Part shown: in pieces, positions 1-6,631 of the stretch
How the letters are laid out: the number at the start of each line of letters is the position of its first letter
Position numbering within the stretch: position 1 is the stretch's first letter
Assembly: GCA_002367355.1 (NCBI GenBank)
Contig: DFBQ01000033.1
Span: 1-10,386 of the forward strand
DNA length: 10,386 bases
Source: Deltaproteobacteria bacterium UBA3076
GTDB taxonomy: Bacteria > Desulfobacterota > Dissulfuribacteria > Dissulfuribacterales > UBA3076
Direction of reading: 5' to 3'
Translations under genes and position numbers: made by a program
The notes under the pieces: generated by a model
Databases searched by the model: none
What the model saw: only the letters and a program-made list of their open reading frames with translations
What the model was told of the DNA's origin: nothing

Positions 1-1
1 C

Positions 2-3000
2 AAGAGAAAAAGACCAATCCATACCTTACCAGGGATTGATCTCCTGAAAAAGGTCCTGATCTCCTGTCCGGTTGGTCTTCCTATCTGCAGTGTGTGGGAT
101 GATCTGGTCTCTGCTGTAAGGCAGAACCAGGTCATAATTGTCAGCGGGGAGATAGGTTCCGGGAAGGCCACTCAATTGCCAAAAATATGCCTCGCAGCAG
201 GAAGGGGTACGCATAGGAAGATTGCCTGTACACAACCGAGGAGGGTGGCAGCTATAACAGTGGCTGCCAGAGTTGCCGAAGAACTGGGGCCTCAAGGACC
301 CAGACTCGTGGGTTACAAAATACGCTTTAAAGACAGTACTGGGCCTGAAACCAGGATCAAATTTGTAACAGATGGCATGCTCCTGGCTGAAGTGCAGCGA
401 GATCCCAAACTCAGGACGTATGATACCATAATTGTAGATGAGGCCCATGAGAGAAGCCTCAATATAGACTTCCTCCTGGGGATACTCAGAAGACTCCTGC
501 CGGTCAGGCCTGAACTAAAGGTCATTATCACATCCGCCACAATGGACACTGCACATTTCTGCCAGGCATTCGGCAAGGTCCCTGTAATAGAAATTGCAGG
601 TCGCGCTTATCCCGTGAAGATACAATACAGTCCTACAGAACAAGATGAAGAATCTGATATAACTACTGTTGAAAAGGTTATTTTTGCAACGGAGGAGATT
701 AGAAAGAGGGATCCCTTTGGTGACATACTTGTCTTTCTTCCCACGGAAAGAGAGATACTGGAAACCGTCAAGATCCTGAAGGCCGGGTGCGAGGATGAGG
801 TCCTGGTACTTCCCATGTACGGCAGACTGGCCGCTTCTGACCAGAAGCGCATATTCAGGCCGGCCCCTGTTCAGAAGATCATAGTAGCTACGAACGTAGC
901 CGAAACCTCCATTACAGTCCCTGGAATCATGTATGTGGTGGATTCGGGTTTGGCTAGAATTGCCCGCTATAACGTCAGGTCCCGCACAAAGGCACTTCCA
1001 ATCGTTCCCATATCAAGGGGCAGCGCGGACCAAAGGGCGGGACGTGCAGGGAGGGTCCATGCCGGGGTCTGTGTCCGGCTTTACAGCGAAGAGGACTACG
1101 AGGATCGGCCCGAATACACTTTGCCTGAAATCCGCAGATCAAATCTGGCCGAGGTCATACTGCGTCTTTATGCAATGAAACTTGGGCCTGTTGATAAATT
1201 TCCTTTTGTGGATGCCCCATCTTCCCAGGCCATAAAAGAGGGATTTACCACCCTGAGAGAATTGAGGGCCCTGAATGCAGCAGGCAAACTGACCGGGACA
1301 GGGCGAATTATGGCAAGGCTGCCTCTTGATCCGCGAATTTCAAGGATGATCATTGAGGCCCGGCATGAGAATGCACTGAAAGAGGTTGTCATAATTGCGT
1401 CGGCCATGAGTATCCAGGATCCCAGAGAACGCCCGGCAGATAAAGAAAGCCAGGCAGACCAGGCCCACTACTTCTTTAAGGACCCTTCTTCTGATTTATT
1501 GACCTTTATCAAGATGTGGAATGCCTATCACAAAGAGCTGAAAGCCGGGCGCAGCAGGAATCAGATACGAAAATACTGCAGAGAGAACTTCCTCTCCTAC
1601 AACAGGATGCAGGAATGGAAGGATATCCATGATCAGATAATGGATATCCTCCAAGAAGCGGAAGAATTCCCCCAAATCACCAAATTCCCTCTCAATCACC
1701 AAATCACCAAATCACCAAATCACTCAATCAATAGGTCCATTCATTGTTCTGTTCTCTCGGGCTTTTTGGGGCAGATTGCCCTTAAGCAGGAGGGGTCCCG
1801 CTACCTCGCAGCCCGAGGGAGAGAGGTCTTCCTCTTTCCGGGTTCCTCACTTTACAAAAAAGGCCCTAAGTGGATAGTGGCGACAGAGCTCATACGGACA
1901 TCCAGGCTTTTTGCCAGGACAGTGGCTGCCATTGAACCCGAATGGATAGAAAAACTGGCTGACGATCTTTGCATACACAGCTATTCGGATCCACATTGGG
2001 AAAAACGCCGTGGAGAGGTAATGGCATGGGAGAGGGTCACGCTTTTTGGTCTCCCGATAGTTGAAAGACGAAAGGTCAGATACTGGAAAATTGATCCGAC
2101 CGAGTCCAGGGAGATCTTTATACGACAGGCACTGATTTCAGGTGAGTTTAAAAACAAGTACCCATTTCTTGTCCACAACATGGAGTTGATTTCAGAGGTC
2201 CAAGACCTGGAGGACAGGACCAGGCGACGGGATATCATGGTGGACGAGGAAACTCTCTATTCCTTTTATGACCAAGGGTTGAGTGAGATAGAAAAAATAC
2301 TGTTCAAAGACAAATCCTACAAGGGGAAGAAAAGCCCGGGGTCTGAAGTGATATGTAATGAGCGTTCTCTTGCCAGGGCATTGCGTATTTCCAACAATGA
2401 CGTTCCTGCTCTATGCCTTACAAAAGAAGATTTGCTCAGATCAATCCCGGATACCGACGTGGTCGTCCAGTTTCCAGGACACATAAAGGTCTCGGAACAC
2501 AGACTCTCACTAAGTTACCGCTTTTGCCCGGGTGACGAGGCGGATGGAGTTACTGTAAAGATCTCTTCGGGCATACTTGCCTCTTTATCCCCGGAGCCCT
2601 TTGAGTGGTTGGTCCCAGGCCTGCTCCAGGAAAAGATCACCTATCTCCTGAAAACGTTGCCCAAGCAGATTCGCAAACACCTTGTACCCATACCCAGGGT
2701 CGCGAAAAATATAAGGAAAAAACTCAAAAAAACTGAGAAGGGCCTGCTTAGCTCATTACAGGAAGAACTTTTCAGGCAATATGGCATACATATAGAAAGG
2801 AAAATGTGGCCACGGTCTGAAGACATCCCCTATCACCTCTTGATGAGATTCGAGGTAATAGACCGGAATGGAAAAGTCCTTGATTCAGGGCATGACCTCA
2901 ACCGCATACAGGATAGATGGAAAAAGTCCCCTTCTACTTTTGATCAAAATGATCCCGAATGGTTAAAGATCAAGGCCGGATGGGAAGTGTCAGGGCTCAA

Positions 3001-3880
3001 TCTGGGAAATCTTCCTGATCTTCCGAGTTCGGTCATGAGCTCTTCAGGAGACAAAGAGAATCCCATAAAGGCCTTTCCAGGACTTGTTGTAGAAGATAGC
3101 AGTGTATGTATAAGGCTTTTTCTCAATCAGGATGAAGCCCTTTCAAAAACCCGGCAAGGGGCAAGGCGACTCCTCGCCGATTACCTGGGCAAAGAGCTTG
3201 GATATCTCAAAAGAAACTGTGTCCCCGGCGGTCTGTCGCTAAAGGCCTGCATTGCCTTTGGAGGCACACAGAAGCTGCGTCAATCTGTATATGCCTTTCT
3301 CTACAAAGAGCTGTTAGGAACCTGGAAGCAAATCCCGAGCAGATCCGATCTTATCAAGAAGGCCAGGGAATTGGAGGGAAAAGTTTTTCAGCAAGCTGGC
3401 CCGATCATACAGTTACTGGAAAAAGTGCTTGAGGCCCATATCGCAGCGAAGCAAGAAATAAGGCGTCTTCAAAATACTATAAAAAGCACTAAGAGCCGTT
3501 CTCCAGTCCTCAAATACCTTGAAGTAGAGCTAATAAGACTCACTCCGCCGAACTTTCCTGAAAATGCAAGGCTGGACCAGCTTCCCGACCTGCCACGATA
3601 CCTGAATGCCCTGGCTGTCAGAGCCCAGAGGGCATACGTTGATCCCCTGAAAGATATGGCAAAGGCAGCCGGATTAGAGCCATTTTTGCTGCACCTCAAC
3701 GAGGCCAAGACCCATCTTGAGGCGAAGAAAGAAACAGAGCTTGAAGAAGAGATCAGGCACTTTGAAACGCTCATTGATGAATACAGGGTATCTATATTTG
3801 CCCCTGAACTTGGCACGGCAATATCGATCTCTCCCAAGCGTCTCTCTGAGGCCTGGGAGAGGCTAAGGGCCCTTTTGTGA
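2..3880 (+). CDS. hrpA: ATP-dependent DEAH-box RNA helicase HrpA (5' partial)
   Basis: Large DEAH/RHA-type RNA helicase. E. coli HrpA acts on mRNA and has been linked to rescue of stalled ribosomes; that role is family knowledge. The helicase core is visible: Walker A-like GEIGSGKAT (nt 146-172), DEAH (437-448), SAT (533-541), ATNVAETS, and QRAGRAGR (1031-1054). The helicase-associated and long HrpA-specific C-terminal (DUF3418-type) regions follow, with the family's GLPIVERRKVRYWKIDP-like segment and a C-terminal end resembling E. coli HrpA. A GTG at 92 is not the true start: the frame is open to the window edge and the codons before it read like the family's 'LPI...' stretch ahead of motif I. 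The gene therefore begins upstream; about 1292 codons are visible, close to the 1300-residue E. coli protein. Oddities: the Walker A Thr is Ala (codon 167-169), and an 8-bp tandem repeat (about 1673-1732) adds a low-complexity insert. The stop is TGA at 3878-3880. Confidence 0.95.
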   Translation, partial: KRKRPIHTLPGIDLLKKVLISCPVGLPICSVWDDLVSAVRQNQVIIVSGEIGSGKATQLPKICLAAGRGTHRKIACTQPRRVAAITVAARVAEELGPQGPRLVGYKIRFKDSTGPETRIKFVTDGMLLAEVQRDPKLRTYDTIIVDEAHERSLNIDFLLGILRRLLPVRPELKVIITSATMDTAHFCQAFGKVPVIEIAGRAYPVKIQYSPTEQDEESDITTVEKVIFATEEIRKRDPFGDILVFLPTEREILETVKILKAGCEDEVLVLPMYGRLAASDQKRIFRPAPVQKIIVATNVAETSITVPGIMYVVDSGLARIARYNVRSRTKALPIVPISRGSADQRAGRAGRVHAGVCVRLYSEEDYEDRPEYTLPEIRRSNLAEVILRLYAMKLGPVDKFPFVDAPSSQAIKEGFTTLRELRALNAAGKLTGTGRIMARLPLDPRISRMIIEARHENALKEVVIIASAMSIQDPRERPADKESQADQAHYFFKDPSSDLLTFIKMWNAYHKELKAGRSRNQIRKYCRENFLSYNRMQEWKDIHDQIMDILQEAEEFPQITKFPLNHQITKSPNHSINRSIHCSVLSGFLGQIALKQEGSRYLAARGREVFLFPGSSLYKKGPKWIVATELIRTSRLFARTVAAIEPEWIEKLADDLCIHSYSDPHWEKRRGEVMAWERVTLFGLPIVERRKVRYWKIDPTESREIFIRQALISGEFKNKYPFLVHNMELISEVQDLEDRTRRRDIMVDEETLYSFYDQGLSEIEKILFKDKSYKGKKSPGSEVICNERSLARALRISNNDVPALCLTKEDLLRSIPDTDVVVQFPGHIKVSEHRLSLSYRFCPGDEADGVTVKISSGILASLSPEPFEWLVPGLLQEKITYLLKTLPKQIRKHLVPIPRVAKNIRKKLKKTEKGLLSSLQEELFRQYGIHIERKMWPRSEDIPYHLLMRFEVIDRNGKVLDSGHDLNRIQDRWKKSPSTFDQNDPEWLKIKAGWEVSGLNLGNLPDLPSSVMSSSGDKENPIKAFPGLVVEDSSVCIRLFLNQDEALSKTRQGARRLLADYLGKELGYLKRNCVPGGLSLKACIAFGGTQKLRQSVYAFLYKELLGTWKQIPSRSDLIKKARELEGKVFQQAGPIIQLLEKVLEAHIAAKQEIRRLQNTIKSTKSRSPVLKYLEVELIRLTPPNFPENARLDQLPDLPRYLNALAVRAQRAYVDPLKDMAKAAGLEPFLLHLNEAKTHLEAKKETELEEEIRHFETLIDEYRVSIFAPELGTAISISPKRLSEAWERLRALL
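1673..1732. repeat. Tandem 8-bp repeat AATCACCA inside hrpA
   Basis: Three perfect consecutive copies of AATCACCA lie at 1694-1717, with degenerate copies on both sides (one at 1675-1682 and AATCACTC at 1718-1725). In frame it encodes a Gln/Ile/Thr/Lys/Ser/Pro/Asn-rich stretch between the helicase-associated region and the next conserved block. From memory, E. coli HrpA has no comparable insert there. The unit is not a multiple of three, so gain or loss of one copy would shift the hrpA frame. Confidence 0.8.
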
Positions 3881-3896
3881 AAAAATACCTGGACGA

Positions 3897-5126
3897 TCAG
3901 GATGACCTGACCGCCAGGATGACACGGTCTGTCATTTCATCTACAGAAACTCCGGATAAAATCCGTAGACAGAGCTTGTCGATAATATCCGTCACAACAT
4001 ACCGGTCATGACCGATCTCAGGGACTTTTGTTAAGAAACCTTTTTCATCAAGGGCCTTTAAGGATAAAGCAATACTACTCTGGGCAAGGCCGATCTTGCC
4101 AAGACTCTCCTTGGAAAAGATACTTTGATATTCATCCTCCATGCCTGATATAGCCTGAAAAGTCTTCCGCTGGACAGGTGTTAACTGTCCAATATGGGCC
4201 TGAAAAGGCAAAAGCTCTTCCAATAAAAAATCCCTCAAAGCTATGCCTAAGGCCTCTGGCCAATCAATTCCACTTGTCTTTTCGGTGTCGCAGAGATTCC
4301 ATAGGTTATGCATCACCTTTTGTAGCCCATATGGATGGCCATCCAAAAAACGGCAGACAACCTCAGGAATGACTTTTGGGATATCAATGCCGAGGGTCCT
4401 GGAAAAATTTTCTTCCGCAAAAGGAATAAAGAAATCTTCTTGTAGGCTGTTAATGTCAAGGGACTTAATTCCCCGATAAAACATACGGGCCCTGTCGGAA
4501 AACATCTTCCGCAGAACAGTATTTTTTGAACCACAGAAGACAACTGAAAATCCCTCCGGCCTCTTCTGAAACACGCCCCGAAAGAGCTTTTCATAAATGT
4601 GATCCTTATTATCCGGGGCATATATTATCTCCTGGAACTCATCAAAAGTAACAAGAACACGTCGATCTATGAGTTCCGGAAGACTGGTCAGCAGTTCCAG
4701 GCGTATAAGACTTTCAGCTATCAATGACCCCGCATCTTTAGATTTTAAACCAAGTCCAAAAGAAGGCGTCATTGTAACCGGATCAAAAGAGAGCTCAAGT
4801 GATACTTTTTTTGCTGCCAGGGCCTTTCTAATTTTTTTGCTCTTAGGGAGCGCCTTTGTCAGGATTTCATCCAGGCGAATAACAAGTTCCCGTAAATTGG
4901 GAACAAAAGTAAAATCAAGCTCAATCCGTATCCAATCATTACCGAGACGTCCCTCCAATTGGTTCAAAATAGAGGTCTTCCCACAGCGCCTCGGACCATA
5001 CAAAACAACAAGACCTGAATTTTTCGCCTCTCTGATGAGAGTCTGAAGCTCCTTCTCCCTGTTGCAAAATGGTTCACCCCATTTTATAGGTCTTGTCAAA
5101 AATGGATTTCGTAAAAGAAATTTCAT
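3897..5126 (-). CDS. AAA/STAND-like ATPase with C-terminal winged helix (archaeal ATPase family, PF01637-like)
   Basis: A 409-residue P-loop ATPase of the 'archaeal ATPase' (ATPase_2) type, a family related to STAND NTPases and generally of unknown role. The N-terminus has the family's NPF...F.NREKEL segment. Walker A is GPRRCGKTS (residues 44-52), Walker B is VLVTFDE (157-163), a sensor-1-like strand is VVFCGS (195-200), and GHPYGLQ (263-269) resembles the family's sensor-2 region. Residues about 314-382 look like a winged helix (LTPVQRKTF..., then ...SSIALSLKALDEKGFLTK and a YVVTD wing), so DNA binding is plausible. No signal peptide or membrane segment is visible. The gene is convergent with hrpA, 16 nt apart, and diverges from the cas operon. 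The ATG at 5124-5126 is preceded by AT-rich sequence without a clear Shine-Dalgarno. Substrate and partners are unknown; a link to CRISPR defence is not supported beyond proximity. Confidence 0.9.
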   Translation of the reverse strand: MKFLLRNPFLTRPIKWGEPFCNREKELQTLIREAKNSGLVVLYGPRRCGKTSILNQLEGRLGNDWIRIELDFTFVPNLRELVIRLDEILTKALPKSKKIRKALAAKKVSLELSFDPVTMTPSFGLGLKSKDAGSLIAESLIRLELLTSLPELIDRRVLVTFDEFQEIIYAPDNKDHIYEKLFRGVFQKRPEGFSVVFCGSKNTVLRKMFSDRARMFYRGIKSLDINSLQEDFFIPFAEENFSRTLGIDIPKVIPEVVCRFLDGHPYGLQKVMHNLWNLCDTEKTSGIDWPEALGIALRDFLLEELLPFQAHIGQLTPVQRKTFQAISGMEDEYQSIFSKESLGKIGLAQSSIALSLKALDEKGFLTKVPEIGHDRYVVTDIIDKLCLRILSGVSVDEMTDRVILAVRSS

Positions 5127-5132
5127 GTTTTA

Positions 5133-5161
5133 TGTTTCATAGATTATGAAACTTTTGTCAA
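5133..5161 (-). promoter_or_regulatory. Candidate promoter and operator of the ATPase gene
   Basis: On the minus strand a perfect -35-like TTGACA lies at 5161-5156. The -10 element is ambiguous: TATGAA sits only 14 nt downstream, and CATAAT (5 of 6 matches) would need a different, weak -35. A perfect inverted repeat GTTTCAT-agatt-ATGAAAC (5134-5152, 7-bp arms, 5-bp centre) sits inside this region, directly before the start codon. That placement fits a repressor operator, possibly autoregulation by the ATPase's own winged helix, which is inference. Confidence 0.35.
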
Positions 5162-5295
5162 CCCAATTCCAGCATTTTTCGCATTTTTTCTTATTTTACC
5201 CCCTCCCCTGTCGGATTATCCTGGATTATGTATGACAAATTTCGACCTGTGCGGTTACACGTCAGATTGTGCAACACACGAAAAAGAAAAGGATT

Positions 5296-5503
5296 ATCAC
5301 GAAAGCACGAAATACCGAAAAGAATATCAGTAACTTGATAGTATGTGAATTTTCTTTTTAGACACGGATTTCACGGATTACACAGTATAAACCTAACCCA
5401 TAGCCATCAGTGTAAGCCGTGTCTAAAATTTTCTAAGCCCGAAAGGCGCTAAGTTTATTTCTATGTCTTATTTCGTGTTTTCGTACCTTCGTGTTTTCGT
5501 GAT
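5296..5503. repeat. Outer inverted repeat built of CACGAAA-type units
   Basis: The left arm 5296-5311 (ATCACGAAAGCACGAA) matches the reverse complement of the right arm 5488-5503 at 15 of 16 positions. More CACGAAA-like and TTCGTG-like units extend each arm less exactly. Similar CACGAAA repeats are familiar intergenic elements in several proteobacterial genomes (from memory). Together with the inner repeat the segment could fold into a long cruciform or transcript hairpin of nearly 210 nt. It is not a CRISPR array: the units are in opposite orientation and irregularly spaced. Confidence 0.65.
5356..5428. repeat. Inner inverted repeat TTTTAGACACGG / CCGTGTCTAAAA
   Basis: Perfect 12-bp arms at 5356-5367 and 5417-5428. 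The left arm is followed by CACGGATT-type units and the interior of the arms also matches partly (ATTACAC against GTGTAAG). The arms lie almost centrally within the outer inverted repeat, so the two appear to be parts of one palindromic element. Function is unknown; it resembles small dispersed intergenic palindromes rather than a transposon with a gene. Confidence 0.7.
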
Positions 5504-5524
5504 TAATTTTGAGTAGTTTCTTAA

Positions 5525-5686
5525 CCGTACAGGTCCAAATCGTTCAAGTTGATAGCTAAAGAACAATTTATTGCCGACATTGGTGTCGGTATCAAAACAC
5601 AGCAGCTTGGAATATTCGATTTTAGGGCGTTTCTTAATATTGCGATGTTGCTGATCGAAAGTGAACGGGCCCGCATGCTGCGGCAG
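5525..5686 (+). pseudogene. Possible decayed gene fragment fused in frame to cas3
   Basis: After a TAA at 5522-5524 the cas3 frame is open and reads through 54 codons that do not resemble any Cas3 N-terminus. The segment includes IFDFRAFLNIAMLLIESERA and then RMLRQ. From memory this matches a conserved block (FRxFLxIAMLLTESxRARxLR) of a family of hypothetical, DNA-binding or death-on-curing-associated proteins that continue with a DIVIDxI stretch. Here that continuation is replaced after about 5686 by unrelated codons leading into the cas3 Met at 5717. No start codon with a ribosome-binding site is seen; only a TTG at 5549. I read it as the remnant left at a recombination junction. The family match is recalled and unverified. 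Confidence 0.35.
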
Positions 5687-5716
5687 ACTACTCAGGAAAA
5701 ATGGAGCTTAGGGGGA

Positions 5717-6631
5717 ATGGTCAAAAAGTTTTATGCCCACAGTCTTGAAGGACAGCTGCCTGACAAATGGCAGCCGCTTGAGGATCATTTGAAAAACGTA
5801 GCGGAAATGGCCAGAGATTTTGCCAAACCATTCGGTGGCGAGCACTGGGCCTATCTGGCCGGGTTATGGCATGATCTGGGGAAATACGCTGATGCGTTTC
5901 AGGCAAAACTATACGTCGAAAACGGCTTTGAAAGTCATATTGAAACCAGGCCGGGAAAAGTAGTTCACTCGGAGGCGGGTGGCCATTTGGCAACTGTGAA
6001 GGGCTGGAAAGGAGCGGACCGCATTCTTTCCTGGCTCATCATGGGGCATCATGCCGGATTGACGGATTATTTCACGGATGAAATCGGAGCGAAAGCGCTT
6101 GAACCGAAAATGCGCAATTCGATCCATTCAGAACAGATTCTCAAGAATGTTCCTGAAATGATTGCAAACCAAACCATGCCTAATCAGGTAATCCCTCCGG
6201 GCGCTGATCCCGCCTTTTTTATTCGCATGCTTTTTTCCTGTGTTGTCGATGCTGACTTTCTTGATACCGAAACCTTCATGAATAAAGCCAAGGCTGGACT
6301 TCGGAACCGGGAATACCCCCCGATGCAATTTTTATTGGAAAGCTTTGATGAATTTATGATGCGTCTGTGCAGCAAAGCAAAGCCGAGCCCTGTCAATGAA
6401 ACACGGGCTGAAATCCTGAAACAGTGCCGACAGGCGGCGGAAAGCAAACCCGATGTGTTTTCGTTAACAGTGCCGACAGGCGGCGGCAAAACTTTATCCT
6501 CTTTGGCCTTTGCCCTTCGTCATGCGGTCAAATATAAAAAAACCGCATCATTTATGTTATCCCCTACACCAGCATTATCGAGCAAACCGCAAATGTTTTT
6601 CGGCAGATTCCCGGTTTTGAAGATGTGGTGA
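5717..6631 (+). CDS. cas3: Cas3, N-terminal part: HD nuclease and Walker A (frameshifted, type I-C)
   Basis: Front half of the type I Cas3 nuclease-helicase, which nicks and degrades DNA bound by Cascade. The start at ATG 5717 gives MVKKFYAHSLEGQ..., matching the usual beginning of I-C Cas3. HD-domain residues are visible in this numbering: H24, the HD pair 52-53 in GLWHDLGKY, H84 and H90 in the HSEAGGH segment, HH 111-112 in MGHHAGL, and a later VVDADFLD. The Walker A motif TGGGKT follows near nt 6474-6491. The frame then leaves the family at the A7 tract 6536-6542 and ends at TGA 6629-6631 after about 30 out-of-frame residues. Reading on in the -1 frame restores the expected NRIIYVIPYTSIIEQT. 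The frame is open upstream to a TTG at 5549, but that extension is unlike Cas3. A G-rich stretch (5711-5715) is too close to the ATG to be a good ribosome-binding site. Confidence 0.85.
   Translation: MVKKFYAHSLEGQLPDKWQPLEDHLKNVAEMARDFAKPFGGEHWAYLAGLWHDLGKYADAFQAKLYVENGFESHIETRPGKVVHSEAGGHLATVKGWKGADRILSWLIMGHHAGLTDYFTDEIGAKALEPKMRNSIHSEQILKNVPEMIANQTMPNQVIPPGADPAFFIRMLFSCVVDADFLDTETFMNKAKAGLRNREYPPMQFLLESFDEFMMRLCSKAKPSPVNETRAEILKQCRQAAESKPDVFSLTVPTGGGKTLSSLAFALRHAVKYKKTASFMLSPTPALSSKPQMFFGRFPVLKMW
6536..6542 (+). other. A7 tract where the cas3 frame breaks
   Basis: Codons in the first frame are TAT AAA AAA ACC. One extra A, or a -1 ribosomal slip, gives TAT AAA AAA AAC CGC ATC and the expected Cas3 sequence. 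The phase is not the canonical X XXY YYZ heptamer, so efficient tandem slippage is not expected. A 7-bp perfect stem (6522-6528 with 6542-6548) places most of the tract in its loop. A missing base in the assembly, a real mutation, or transcriptional slippage would all look like this. Confidence 0.85.

Larger units (their letters stand above)
5127..5548. other. Intergenic gap between the ATPase gene and the cas operon
   Basis: About 420 nt with no coding sequence I can support. It holds the ATPase promoter region (left end), a pyrimidine-rich stretch, two nested inverted repeats (described separately) and, at its right end, the beginning of a decayed gene fragment. I looked for a cas promoter here: TTGATA (5335-5340) and TATAAA (5386-5391) occur but are not properly paired, so no cas promoter is called. 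There is no CRISPR array. Confidence 0.7.

Noticed and set aside
92..94. GTG as the hrpA start codon
   Set aside because: The frame is open to the left edge and upstream codons resemble the family's sequence ahead of motif I, so the gene starts before the window.
26..448. Long minus-strand open frame opposite hrpA
   Set aside because: It lies opposite conserved helicase motifs, has no recognisable domain, and is a shadow of hrpA.
3865..3896. Terminator between hrpA and the ATPase gene
   Set aside because: AAGGGCCCTT followed by TT is self-complementary but has no loop and lies inside the hrpA end. The 16-nt gap holds no hairpin.
5281..5510. CACGAAA-type repeats as a CRISPR array
   Set aside because: Units are short, irregularly spaced and inverted relative to each other, with no spacer-repeat periodicity.
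5549..5551. TTG as the cas3 start
   Set aside because: It has no ribosome-binding site and the extra 56 residues do not resemble Cas3. The ATG at 5717 gives the typical N-terminus.
6536..6542. A7 tract as a canonical programmed -1 frameshift site
   Set aside because: The codon phase is T AAA AAA A rather than X XXY YYZ. No upstream stimulatory Shine-Dalgarno is seen, so error or mutation is at least as likely.
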